Part shown: in pieces, positions 18,336 through 26,353 of the stretch
How the letters are laid out: every line of letters begins with the position of its first letter
How positions within the stretch are numbered: position 1 is the first letter of the stretch
Source: JAWWPY01 sp963822825
Lineage (GTDB): Bacteria > Actinomycetota > Actinomycetes > Streptosporangiales > Streptosporangiaceae
Direction: 5' to 3'
DNA: 64,000 nucleotides
NCBI GenBank assembly: GCA_963822825.1
Contig: CAWGIW010000026.1
Coordinates: forward strand, 62,001-126,000
Made by a program: the position numbers and the translations under genes
The notes under the pieces: model-generated
Database searches by the model: none
Told to the model about the DNA's origin: nothing
The model's input: the letters and a program-made list of their open reading frames with translations, nothing else

Positions 18336-18446
18336 CGCGTGGCCGCAGGCCCCCCAGGACCCCGCGTGGCCGCAGGCCCCCCAGGACCCCGCGTGGCCGC
18401 AGGCCCCCAGGACCCCGCGTGGCCGCAGGAGCCCCAGGACCCCGCG
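18336..18446. repeat. Tandem 26-27-bp coding repeat with variable C tract
   Basis: Four copies of a unit containing GCGTGGCCGCAGG plus a C tract and AGGACCC, encoding W-P-Q-A-P-Q-D-P-A. The first two tracts have six C, the third five. This length change causes the frame break in the host gene. Confidence 0.85.
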
Positions 18447-18979
18447 TGGCCCCCGGACCCTCCGGGCCGCCCGCCCACGAGGCACGACGACTTCGACGGG
18501 CCCCCTCCTGGGGGCCGGGGCCTGCTAGCGGGCGCGGTCACCGGCGTCCTGGCCGCCGCGACCGCCCTCGGCGTCGCGATGCTGGTCTCCGCCTTCGTCC
18601 GGCCGCAGGCATCGCCCGTCATCGCGGTCGGCGGGCAGGCCATCAACCTGACGCCCACCCCGCTGAAGGAGTTCGCGGTCGCGCACTTCGGCACGAACGA
18701 CAAGACCATGCTGCTGGGCGGCATGTATGTGACCATCGCCCTCCTCGCGATGGTGATCGGCTGGCTGGCCCGGCGCAGGCTCCTCGTCGGGGTGATCGGG
18801 CTCGGCGCGTTCGGCGTGCTCGGTGCTGTGGTCGCCCTGATCCAGCCGGCCAGCCGGACCACCGATGCCATTCCCGCACTGGTCGGCGGGGTGGCTGGTG
18901 TCGTCGCGATCATTGCTCTGGTCAGGGCGTCCGAACCGGTTGCATTCTCCTCGCCGACCGGCCGCACCCGGAGCCTCGC

Positions 18980-20080
18980 GTGAACGGCTCGCCCGGCGGC
19001 GCCGGGCCCATCGACCGCCGCAAGTTCCTGGCTGCCGGGGCGGCGACCGCCGCGGTGGCAGTGGGGTCGGGGGTGGGCGGCCAGATGCTGACCAACCGCC
19101 GGTTCAACGCGAACGCGTCCCGGGCCGCGGTCAAGCTCGCCGCGCCCGCCAAGAAGCCTCCCCCCATCCCCAAGCAGGCGGAGATCAACATCCCGGGCCT
19201 CAGCTCGTTCTACACCCCCAACAGCAGCTTCTACCGTATCGACACCGCGCTCGTGATACCGCAGGTGACCACCCAGCAGTGGTCGCTGCGGGTGCACGGG
19301 ATGGTGGGCCGGGAGCTGAACATCTCCTTCAATGACCTGATCCACATGCCGATGATCGAGCGCGACGTCACCATCATGTGCGTGTCGGACCCGGTTGAGG
19401 GGGTGTACATCGGCAACGCACGGTGGCAGGGTGTCCTGCTCTCCGACGTCCTCCGCCAGGCCAAGCTGCAGTCCGGCGTCAGCCAGTTGGCCACCACTGA
19501 CGTCAACGGCATGACCGTTGGCGTCGCGACCGAGATCGCGCTGGACGGCCGTGACGCGATGCTGGCCGTGGGCATGAACGGGGTCCCGCTGCCGCAGGAG
19601 CACGGCTTCCCGGTCCGGCTGATCGTCCCCGGGCTGTACGGGTACTGCTCGGCGACTAAGTGGGTCACCGACATGGAAGTCACCACGCTGGGCGCCTTCA
19701 CCCCGTACTGGACCCACCGAGGCTGGTCGCTGACCGCGCCGGTCAAGACCGAGTCCCGCATCGACACGCCCAAGTCAGGCGGCGGCAGCGTGAAGGCGGG
19801 CACGGTGATGGTCGCCGGCGTGGCCTGGGCGCAGCACAGGGGCGTCGAGCAGGTCGAGGTGCAGGTCAACGGCGGCCAGTGGACGAAGGCCACGCTGGCC
19901 GCCGAGGACACGATCGACACCTGGCGGCAGTGGTACCTGCCATGGCAGGCGACCGCCGGGCAGCACACCCTGCAGGCGCGGGCCACCGACAAGACCGGCT
20001 ACGTCCAGACCCCGTCCACCGTCGGCACGTTCCCCAACGGCGCGACCGGGTACCCGACCGTAAAGGTCACCGTGGCCTAG
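18980..20080 (+). CDS. Sulfite-oxidase-like molybdopterin-dependent oxidoreductase
   Basis: A 366-residue protein starting with a GTG that overlaps the upstream TGA. A twin-arginine motif R-R-K-F-L at 13-17 precedes a hydrophobic stretch to about 35, so export by Tat is likely. The oxidoreductase molybdopterin-binding domain spans about 65-250, with the Mo-ligating cysteine C134 in T-I-M-C-V-S-D and the P-L-P-x-x-H-G-F-P-V-R-L-I-V-P-G-L-Y-G segment. A C-terminal Mo-Co dimerisation (Ig-like) domain has G-V-A-W-A-Q-H-R-G-V. Homologues are normally one chain with the membrane domain encoded just upstream, so here the gene is either split or separated by the frameshift. Confidence 0.85.
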   Translation: MNGSPGGAGPIDRRKFLAAGAATAAVAVGSGVGGQMLTNRRFNANASRAAVKLAAPAKKPPPIPKQAEINIPGLSSFYTPNSSFYRIDTALVIPQVTTQQWSLRVHGMVGRELNISFNDLIHMPMIERDVTIMCVSDPVEGVYIGNARWQGVLLSDVLRQAKLQSGVSQLATTDVNGMTVGVATEIALDGRDAMLAVGMNGVPLPQEHGFPVRLIVPGLYGYCSATKWVTDMEVTTLGAFTPYWTHRGWSLTAPVKTESRIDTPKSGGGSVKAGTVMVAGVAWAQHRGVEQVEVQVNGGQWTKATLAAEDTIDTWRQWYLPWQATAGQHTLQARATDKTGYVQTPSTVGTFPNGATGYPTVKVTVA

Positions 20081-21792
20081 GGCATGTCGTAGCCGCACGG
20101 GCTGGGATCGCGCGCGATGCGCGCGAGGATCAGGGTGGTGTCGTCTCCGGAGTGCCTGCGTAGCGACCACGTGATCGTGTCGCAGGTGTCTTGCAGCGGC
20201 CCGCGCGAGGCCGCCAGCGCGGTGCGCAGGGCCACGATGCCTTCGTCGAACGGGCGGCTCCGGCTCTCGACGAGGCCGTCGGTGTACAGGGCGAGCGTGG
20301 CGTCCGGCGGCAGGGTGAGCTGGCCCGCCTGGAAGTCGGTCGGCCCGAGCCCCAGCGGCAGGCCAGGCGGGAGATCCACCACCATCGTGGTGTGATCGGG
20401 GAGGGCGAGGACCGGCGGGAGGTGCCCGGCCTTCGCGATCACGCATGATCTGGTGGCCGGGTCGAGGATGGCGCAGACGCAGGTGGCGAACGCGGGCTCT
20501 TTCAGCGTGCCGGCCATCCGGTTGAGCCGGTACAAGAGCGCCTCCGGCTCCAGCCCCGCCTCGGCCAGGGCGTGAGCGCCCGCCCGCAGCTGTACCATCA
20601 CCGCCGCCGCCTCGGGCCCGTGGCCCATGGCATCGCCGACGATGAGCGCCGTCCGGCCCGCGGGGAGCGGCAGGATGTCGTACCAGTCGCCACCGATGAT
20701 GTGGTCAGCGGCCGGGAGATAGCTGTGCGCGACCTCCATCCCCGCCGGGACGGCGGGCTCGCGGGGCAGCAGGCCGCGCTGCAAGGCATCGGCGGTCCGC
20801 TGCTCCCGGCTGAACAGGCGCGCGTTGTCCAGGTATACCGCCGCCCGGGCCGCGAGCTCACCGGCGAGCGTGACCGCGTGCTGGCCGAACGGGCCGCCGC
20901 CCGCCGCCCGGGCCAGCACCATGAACCCGGCGACCGCGCCGCGGGCCGCCAGCGGCACCGCCATCAACCAGGTGTAGCCAGCCAGGACCCCGGGCCCGCC
21001 AGGCCCGCTGAACAGGACCGGGCGGCCCGTGGCGACACAGCGCGCGCAGGGTGTCCCGGCGGCGAAGACGAGCACGTCCCCGCCCGGGGGCACGCCCGCC
21101 CCGGCCGCATCGGCGGCCGAGGCGAAGCCAGCGGCCAGCCGCCGCGCCACGACCTGGCGCCCGGCCTCGTGCTCAGCCAGCTCGTCGTCCGACATCAGCC
21201 GTTCCAGAACGTAGATGGCCCCCGCGTCGGCGAAACGCGGGATGGCGACGTCGATGATCTGGCGGGCTGTCTCGCCGAGGTCAAGAGTGGCGCCGAAGCG
21301 CAGGTCGGCCTCGGTCAGCAACTGCTGGCCCAGGGAGGCCGTGAGCCCGGCGGCCACAGCGACCTGCGGATGCATTTCGCCGCCGGTCAATGGCTCGAAC
21401 CGAAACGATAGGTGCTGGCTGATGCCGTTAGCGTCGAGCGCGGTCAGCACGCCCGTCCACGCCGCGTCCGCGGTGAGCGCGGTCAGCACGGCCATCAGCT
21501 CGGCCCGGCTGCCTGGGTGCAGCAGATCGCCGACCGGGCGGCCGAGAATCTGCTGGGCCGGCGGCCCGAACAGCCTCGCGGCGGCCGTGCTCCAGGCACA
21601 TATCTCGCCGTCCGGCCTCATCGTGAACGTGGCCACGACGCCGAAATCCGGCGCGCTGTGGTCGGCCAGAGCGGGTCCCCCACCCGCTGTGGCCCTGGAC
21701 AGTTGCGCCACCCGTGTACCCATCTTGCGCACGCCACAGGCCGCGCGAAACGGCTGCGATGTCCCGGCCGATCCCGCGGGCCCAGAGCTCAT
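20077..21792 (-). CDS. PAS-GAF-PP2C (SpoIIE/RsbU-type) serine phosphatase
   Basis: A 571-residue regulator. A PAS domain (F-T-M-R-P-D-G-E-I-C-A-W-S near residue 60) is followed by a GAF domain (about 170-330). The last 230 residues form a PPM/SpoIIE phosphatase with G-G-D-W-Y-D-I-L and G-D-A-M-G-H-G metal-binding motifs and a C-terminal G-D-D-T-T-L-I-L. Such proteins dephosphorylate anti-anti-sigma factors and adjust sigma-factor activity. I chose ATG 21792; an open frame continues to 22023 but would overlap the divergent methyltransferase. Its stop codon overlaps that of the molybdoenzyme (convergent). No anti-sigma partner is adjacent. Confidence 0.88.
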   Translation of the reverse strand: MSSGPAGSAGTSQPFRAACGVRKMGTRVAQLSRATAGGGPALADHSAPDFGVVATFTMRPDGEICAWSTAAARLFGPPAQQILGRPVGDLLHPGSRAELMAVLTALTADAAWTGVLTALDANGISQHLSFRFEPLTGGEMHPQVAVAAGLTASLGQQLLTEADLRFGATLDLGETARQIIDVAIPRFADAGAIYVLERLMSDDELAEHEAGRQVVARRLAAGFASAADAAGAGVPPGGDVLVFAAGTPCARCVATGRPVLFSGPGGPGVLAGYTWLMAVPLAARGAVAGFMVLARAAGGGPFGQHAVTLAGELAARAAVYLDNARLFSREQRTADALQRGLLPREPAVPAGMEVAHSYLPAADHIIGGDWYDILPLPAGRTALIVGDAMGHGPEAAAVMVQLRAGAHALAEAGLEPEALLYRLNRMAGTLKEPAFATCVCAILDPATRSCVIAKAGHLPPVLALPDHTTMVVDLPPGLPLGLGPTDFQAGQLTLPPDATLALYTDGLVESRSRPFDEGIVALRTALAASRGPLQDTCDTITWSLRRHSGDDTTLILARIARDPSPCGYDMP

Positions 21793-21940
21793 CCCCGATT
21801 TGGACAATCTTACGGTATCTGGTTTCGGATGACAGTGAGCAGGCAAGTGGCATATACAGATGATCCCCCCACTAGGATGGGCCTTTTGTGTGCCCGCGAG
21901 GATATGGCGCCCGCAATGCCAATGGCACACGGCGGACTGA

Positions 21941-22795
21941 ATGGCCGGCCAGGGTCGCGGCGCCGGGGGGAAAGGGGCGGTGGTGGCCGAGGAGTTCAGC
22001 TGGGTGCCTGAGGGGATCGACACCCAGAAGGCGAACGTCGCCCGGGTGTACGACTACTGGCTCGGCGGGACTCATAACTTCCGGGCCGATCAGGACGCCG
22101 CACGCGCGCTCCTCGCGGTCGATCCGACGGTGCGGGACCTGGCCCGCGCCAACCGGGATTTTCTGGGCCGCGCGGTGCGGTTCCTGGCCCGCTCCGGCGT
22201 CCGCCAGTTCCTGGACGTCGGCTCGGGCATCCCCACCGAGCGGAACGTGCACGAGGTCGCCGAGGAGGCCGCGCCCGGCACCCGGGTGATGTACGTCAAC
22301 GTCGATCCGGTGGCCGTCGCCCACAGCAAGGAGATCCTGGCTGGGCGGAACGATACCGCGGTCATCCAGGCTGATCTGCTGGACCCCGGGCAGATCCTCG
22401 GCCACCCGGAGACGCGCCGGCTGATCGACTTCACCCAGCCCGTCGGGTTGCTGATGCTGGCTGTCCTGCACGTGATCCCGGACTCCGCCGAGCCCCTGCG
22501 GAGCGTCGCCGCCTTGCGGGAGGCCCTGGCGCCGGGAAGCTTCCTGGCCATCAGCCATGCCACCAGCGAGAGCAGGCCCGACCTGGCGGCGGCGGCGCAG
22601 AAGCTGTACAGCCAGCGGGTATCGGCGCAGTCTGCGATCCGCCCCCGGTCCGGCATCCAGCGGTTCTTCGACGGGTTCGACCTGGTGGATCCCGGGCTGG
22701 TCTACATTCCGGAATGGCGGTCGGACTCGCCGGACGACGTACCGGACGACCCGGGGAAGTTCTGGGCGCTCGTCGGGGTGGGCCGGAAGCCATGA
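21941..22795 (+). CDS. SAM-dependent methyltransferase, DUF574 family
   Basis: A 284-residue protein of the actinobacterial Methyltransf_19/DUF574 family. Signatures are A-R-V-Y-D-Y-W-L-G-G-x-H-N-F near residues 34-47, the SAM-binding L-D-V-G-S-G-I-P-T near 90-98, and V-N-V-D-P-V-A-V near 120. These proteins are abundant in streptomycetes and relatives, and substrates are mostly unknown. The start could be ATG 21941 or a GTG near 21982 preceded by GGGG-rich sequence; family alignments usually begin close to the latter. It is divergent from the phosphatase gene. Confidence 0.88.
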   Translation: MAGQGRGAGGKGAVVAEEFSWVPEGIDTQKANVARVYDYWLGGTHNFRADQDAARALLAVDPTVRDLARANRDFLGRAVRFLARSGVRQFLDVGSGIPTERNVHEVAEEAAPGTRVMYVNVDPVAVAHSKEILAGRNDTAVIQADLLDPGQILGHPETRRLIDFTQPVGLLMLAVLHVIPDSAEPLRSVAALREALAPGSFLAISHATSESRPDLAAAAQKLYSQRVSAQSAIRPRSGIQRFFDGFDLVDPGLVYIPEWRSDSPDDVPDDPGKFWALVGVGRKP

Positions 22796-22946
22796 GGCGC
22801 CCGGGCGGAGATGGACCGGAAGCCCTGAGGCCGCCCGGCGCCTCGGGAGACCTCGTAGTCATGGCCCAGCCAGCGTTACCCGGCGGGTCAACCACCTGCG
22901 CGACTCCGCAAGAATGCGTCATCACTGACAAGGCGGTCGCCACGGC

Positions 22947-23357
22947 TTGACCAGGATCTGGCGCGGCACCGCCGACGCCGCGGCCATCCACCTGCGGGTC
23001 GCTCGCCGGCAGTTCGGCACCGGGACCCGCGTGCTGCTCGACTGGCTGCTGACCGACGCCGGAATCCTGCCCGCGTCCGTCACCGGGCCCGAGGCGGCCT
23101 CCCACCTGGAAGTCGCCATGACCGTCGCCTCCGGCCAGGCCGGCGCCGGGCTGGGAGTGCGCGCCGCCGCCACCGCGCTCGGCCTCGGCTTCGTCCCGGT
23201 CATCTGGGAAGACTTCGACGTCGTGCTGAGCGCCGCCGCCCTGCCAGCAGCCGAGCCCCTGATCGCCGCGCTGCGCGACCCGCACATGCAGTCATCCGTG
23301 TGCTCGCTGGGCGGTTCCGACCTTTCCCGGGCCGGCACGGTACAACTGCTGGCCTGA
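22947..23357 (+). pseudogene. C-terminal fragment of a PBP-like substrate-binding regulator
   Basis: The 136-residue frame, opened only by a TTG, matches the distal half of the periplasmic-binding-like domain found in XRE- or ModE-type regulators (PF12727-like). It shows G-T-G-T-R-V-L-L-D-W-L-L near 23-34, then H-L-E-V-A-M-T-V-A-S-G-Q-A-G-A-G-L-G, then L-G-L-G-F-V-P-V. No helix-turn-helix or first half of the binding domain is found upstream; the preceding 150 bases show no coherent coding. I read it as a 5'-truncated remnant. See the related N-terminal remnant at 24181-24544, on the other side of the TSUP gene and in inverted orientation. Confidence 0.65.
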
Positions 23358-23387
23358 CCCGCCGCCGCTGGCCGTTACATTTGCCAG

Positions 23388-24176
23388 ATGATCAACGGCG
23401 CCTGGGCTGAGATCACGGCCCTGGCGGCGGCGTTCGTGATCGCGGCGGTCACCACTCCGGCCGGTGTGTCCGGAGCGGTGCTGCTGCTGCCCTTCCAGAT
23501 CAGCGTGCTCGGCACGCCAAGCCCCGCGGTCACCCCGACGAACCTGCTCTACAACGTGGTGGCCACCCCCGGCGCGATCTGGCGTTACCGGCAGCAGGGA
23601 CAGACCGGCGGGCGCCTGCTGTGGGTGCTGCTGGCCGGAACGCTGCCCGGCGTCATCGCCGGCTCGGTCATCCGGGTCTACCTACTGCCCGGACCGGTCA
23701 TCTTCGACCTGGTCGTCGGGGCCGTGCTGATCCCGCTCGGAACCTGGCTCGCGCTGACCCGGCCAGCACCCGCCAGCCCCCCGGGCAGAAAACAGCTGCC
23801 CAGCGTGGTGACCGGGCTCATCGCCGCCGCCGCGGGCTGCGTCGGCGGGATCTACGGCATCGGCGGCGGATCGATCCTGGCCCCCATCCTCATCGCCGAC
23901 GGCCGGCCGCCAGCCCAGGTCGCGCCAGCGGCGCTCACCTCGACCTTTGTCACCTCCCTCGCGGGCGTCGTGACCTTCTCCTTCCTGTCCATTAATCACC
24001 CCGGCAGCGTCGCGCCGAACTGGCCGACCGGGATCGCCCTGGGAGCTGGCGGGCTGGCTGGCGGCTACCTCGGCGCCCGCCTCCAAGCGCACCTGCCAGA
24101 AACGATCATCCGGCGCCTCGTGGCGCTCATCGTGGTCGCGATCGGCATTCGCTACCTGTGGGCTGGCCTTGCCTAA
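23388..24176 (+). CDS. TSUP-family (TauE/SafE) anion permease
   Basis: A 262-residue protein with about eight membrane helices. It has the two-fold TSUP repeat: A-V-T-P-T-N-L-L-Y-N in the first half and G-G-I-Y-G-I-G-G-G-S-I-L-A-P in the second. The family exports or imports small sulfur-containing or organic anions such as sulfite, sulfoacetate or taurine products. It sits between two broken regulator pieces and a few kilobases from a sulfite-oxidase-like gene, but it is not in that operon, so a link to sulfite is only a hint. Confidence 0.88.
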   Translation: MINGAWAEITALAAAFVIAAVTTPAGVSGAVLLLPFQISVLGTPSPAVTPTNLLYNVVATPGAIWRYRQQGQTGGRLLWVLLAGTLPGVIAGSVIRVYLLPGPVIFDLVVGAVLIPLGTWLALTRPAPASPPGRKQLPSVVTGLIAAAAGCVGGIYGIGGGSILAPILIADGRPPAQVAPAALTSTFVTSLAGVVTFSFLSINHPGSVAPNWPTGIALGAGGLAGGYLGARLQAHLPETIIRRLVALIVVAIGIRYLWAGLA

Positions 24177-24180
24177 CGCC

Positions 24181-24544
24181 TCAGCCGGATGAGCTGGATC
24201 TTGGCGGGGTCACACAGGCGGCGCCCGACAGCGGCAGCGCGACGAGTCCTCGCCCACCGACGCGAGCGTAACCCTGGCTCCCTCGCCGCCCAGCGGCGCG
24301 ACCGGCCTGGCGACGACCTGCGGAGCCGGGCTGAACGACCCGAATACCTCCTTGACGGTCATGCTTAGGGCTCACGCTAGCCCCAGCGCGGCCCGCAGAG
24401 ACGGGTCGGACTGGCCAGACTCTACCGCGGAGAGGTCTGCCGCGACACGCCGGCGATGGCGGCTAGGTGCTGCTGTGAGAACCCGCGAGCCTGCCGGGCC
24501 AGCCGCAGCCGCGCGCCGTTTCCGGCGCCGTGCCCGTCACCCAT
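24181..24544 (-). pseudogene. XRE-type regulator N-terminal remnant with several lesions
   Basis: ATG at 24544, with AGGGAGG 8 bases upstream. The first 37 codons give a clean HTH start (R-L-R-L-A-R-Q-A-R-G-F-S-Q-Q-H-L-A-A-I-A, then G-V-S-R-Q-T). A missing base shifts the frame; the next frame reads S-A-V-E-S-G-Q-S-D-P-S-L-R-A-A-L-G-L-A, the normal continuation. An in-frame TGA sits where CGA is expected, then M-T-V-K-E-V-F-G and V-A-R-P-V-A-P-L-G-G-E-G-A-R-V follow. After another shift, L-V-A-L-P-L-S-G appears, and homology ends beside the TSUP stop codon. The pattern is that of an HTH plus PBP-like regulator, truncated and carrying three types of lesion, so it is a genuine pseudogene. Confidence 0.75.
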
Positions 24545-24865
24545 GATCTACCTCCCTGGGCGCAGCGGAACTCTGTCCCGAACTCACCGAGAACTGCCGG
24601 CGGTCGGCAACGATCAAACGGCTCCAGCGCCGCTATCGCCGGCCGCCGGCCACCATGTCCGATGTCCCTGTGTACTAGAGCCATCCTCGGATGCGGACGA
24701 CGGTTTTCATCGACTGGGAGGCAGTGGGGCGATGAGTTTCCGGCCTGGCGGCCGTCAGAACGTCCGAGGGCCGTGATAGGCCGGTGGAGATGAGGCGGAG
24801 GCCGGGTCAGGCGAGGGTCACGGCCGGGCGGGCCGCCGCCTGGCACTGCTGGAAGGGGAGTGCAG
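24545..24865. other. Intergenic region between XRE remnant and BNR gene
   Basis: This holds the ribosome-binding site of the XRE remnant on the minus strand and presumably the promoter of the BNR-MoaD operon on the plus strand. No convincing gene is seen; the overlapping open frames lack ribosome-binding sites and family signatures. Confidence 0.5.
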
Positions 24866-25981
24866 ATGAGTGGCGTACGGGTACTGGTGGGCACGCGCAA
24901 GGGCGCGTTCGTGCTGAGTTCGGATGGCAAGCGTGAGCGGTGGGACGTCAGCGGGCCGCATTTTGCCGGGTGGGAGATCTACCACGTCAAGGGGTCGCCG
25001 GCGGAGCCGAACCGGCTGTACGCCTCGCAGTGCAGCGGCTGGTCGGGGCAGGTGATCCAGCGTTCCGATGACGGCGGCGTGACCTGGGAGCCGGTGGGCA
25101 ACAAGTTCGCCTACGACGGTGTCCCCGGGACGCACCAGTGGTATGACGGGACGCCGCATCCATGGGAGTTCGAGCGGGTCTGGCACCTGGAGCCGTCGCT
25201 GGACGATCCCGATACGGTCTACGCCGGGGTGGAGGACGCCGGGCTGTTCCGGTCAACCGACGGCGGCCAGCAGTGGCAGGAACTGCCCGCCCTGCGCGGC
25301 CACAAGTCCGGGCCGTCCTGGCAGCCGGGCGCGGGCGGTATGTGCCTGCACACGATCATCCTGGACCCGGCCAGGCCCGGCCGGATGTTCGCCGCCATCT
25401 CGGCTGCGGGCGCGTTCCGGTCCGATGACGCGGGCCAGACATGGCGGCCGATCAACCACGGCCTGCAATCGGAGGGCATCCCGGACCCCGACGCGGAGGT
25501 GGGGCACTGCGTGCACCGGCTCGCGATGCATCCCTCCCGCCCATCCGTGCTGTACATGCAGAAGCACTGGGACGTCATGCGCAGCGATGACGCCGGCGAG
25601 TCGTGGCACGAGGTCAGCGGCAACCTGCCGACCGACTTCGGGTTCCCGATCGACGTGCACGCGCACGAGCCGGACACCATCTACGTGGTCCCGATCAAGA
25701 GCGACACGGAGCATTTCCCCCCGGAAGGGCGGCTGCGTGTCTACCGGAGCCGGAGCGGCGGGGATGAGTGGGAGGCCCTCACCAACGGCCTGCCGCAGGA
25801 GCACTGCTACGTCAACGTGCTGCGCGACGCGATGACGGTCAACACCCTCGACTCGTGCGGCGTCTACTTCGGCACGACGGGCGGGCAGGTGTACGCCTCA
25901 GCCGACGCGGGCGATCACTGGGCGCCGATCGTGCGGGATCTGCCGGCCGTGCTGTCGGTCGAGGCCCAGACGCTGCCATGA
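24866..25981 (+). CDS. BNR/sialidase-like beta-propeller (VPS10-type repeat) protein
   Basis: A 371-residue cytoplasmic protein starting M-S-G-V-R-V-L-V-G-T-R-K-G-A-F. BNR-type Asp-box repeats recur: S-D-D-G-G-V-T-W near 55, S-T-D-G-G-Q-Q-W near 130, S-D-D-A-G-Q-T-W near 188, S-D-D-A-G-E-S-W near 243, and S-A-D-A-G-D-H-W near 347. They indicate a six- or seven-bladed propeller. There is no signal peptide, so it is not a secreted sialidase. ATG 24866 follows GGAAGGGG by 7 bases. The last codons overlap the start of a MoaD-like gene (ATGA), implying stoichiometric co-translation. Function unknown; the pairing suggests a partner or substrate of the ubiquitin-like protein. Confidence 0.85.
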   Translation: MSGVRVLVGTRKGAFVLSSDGKRERWDVSGPHFAGWEIYHVKGSPAEPNRLYASQCSGWSGQVIQRSDDGGVTWEPVGNKFAYDGVPGTHQWYDGTPHPWEFERVWHLEPSLDDPDTVYAGVEDAGLFRSTDGGQQWQELPALRGHKSGPSWQPGAGGMCLHTIILDPARPGRMFAAISAAGAFRSDDAGQTWRPINHGLQSEGIPDPDAEVGHCVHRLAMHPSRPSVLYMQKHWDVMRSDDAGESWHEVSGNLPTDFGFPIDVHAHEPDTIYVVPIKSDTEHFPPEGRLRVYRSRSGGDEWEALTNGLPQEHCYVNVLRDAMTVNTLDSCGVYFGTTGGQVYASADAGDHWAPIVRDLPAVLSVEAQTLP

Positions 25982-26274
25982 TCCGGGTCGTGCTTCCCGC
26001 GCACCTGCGGACGCTGGCTCGCATCGACGGCGAAGTCGAGCTGGACGTGGCGGGCGAGGTCACCCAGTGCTCGGTGCTGGACGCGCTGGAGAGCCGCTAC
26101 CCGGCGCTGGCCGGGACCATCCGCGACCACGACGGCGGCGCGCGCCGGGCGTTCATCCGGTTCTTCGCCTGCGAGCAGGATCTGTCCCACGAGCCGCCGG
26201 ACACCCCGCTGCCGGAGGCGGTCGCCTCGGGCGCAGAGCCGTACCTGATCGTGGGGGCCATGGCGGGTGGCTAG
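25978..26274 (+). CDS. MoaD/ThiS-type ubiquitin-like sulfur-carrier protein
   Basis: A 98-residue beta-grasp protein that ends in Gly-Gly (G-A-M-A-G-G), the terminus that is adenylated and converted to a thiocarboxylate in MoaD, ThiS and archaeal SAMPs. The internal D-A-L-E-S-R-Y-P-A-L motif near residues 36-45 matches the MoaD/ThiS helix. The ATG overlaps the TGA of the BNR protein. No MoaE, MoeB or ThiG homologue is adjacent, so its role in molybdopterin synthesis is uncertain. It may serve a dedicated sulfur-transfer or protein-conjugation reaction with the propeller partner. Confidence 0.85.
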   Translation: MIRVVLPAHLRTLARIDGEVELDVAGEVTQCSVLDALESRYPALAGTIRDHDGGARRAFIRFFACEQDLSHEPPDTPLPEAVASGAEPYLIVGAMAGG

Positions 26275-26353
26275 ATCAGGGCAGGCGGGCGCGTCCTCGG
26301 CCGGCTGCCGTAGCCGGCTGGCCGGGCCGGCGGCTGACGGCATTATTCAGACC

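Larger units (their letters stand above)
17878..18983 (+). pseudogene. Repeat-rich N-terminus plus four-helix membrane domain, split by a frameshift in a C tract
   Basis: From ATG 17878 the first 155 residues are hydrophilic and rich in Gln, Tyr, Asp, Arg and Gly, with R-Y-Q-D-Q-D-R-S-G-G repeats followed by W-P-Q-A-P-Q-D-P-A repeats. The frame then fails at the third W-P-Q-A-P copy, where a run of six C seen in the first two copies is five. In the +1-corrected frame the repeats continue and lead to a domain of about 150 residues with four membrane helices (18525-18950). That domain resembles the membrane part normally fused to molybdopterin oxidoreductases, which is the next gene. The GTGA overlap at 18980 couples them. 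The slip may be an error or a phase-variable tract. Confidence 0.7.

Noticed and set aside
18038..18446. Possible CRISPR-like array from regularly spaced repeats
   Set aside because: The repeats are directly tandem, without unique spacers, and encode peptide repeats; no cas genes are nearby.
24866..25981. Secreted sialidase
   Set aside because: There is no signal peptide and no recognisable sialidase catalytic residues; only the propeller Asp-boxes are present.
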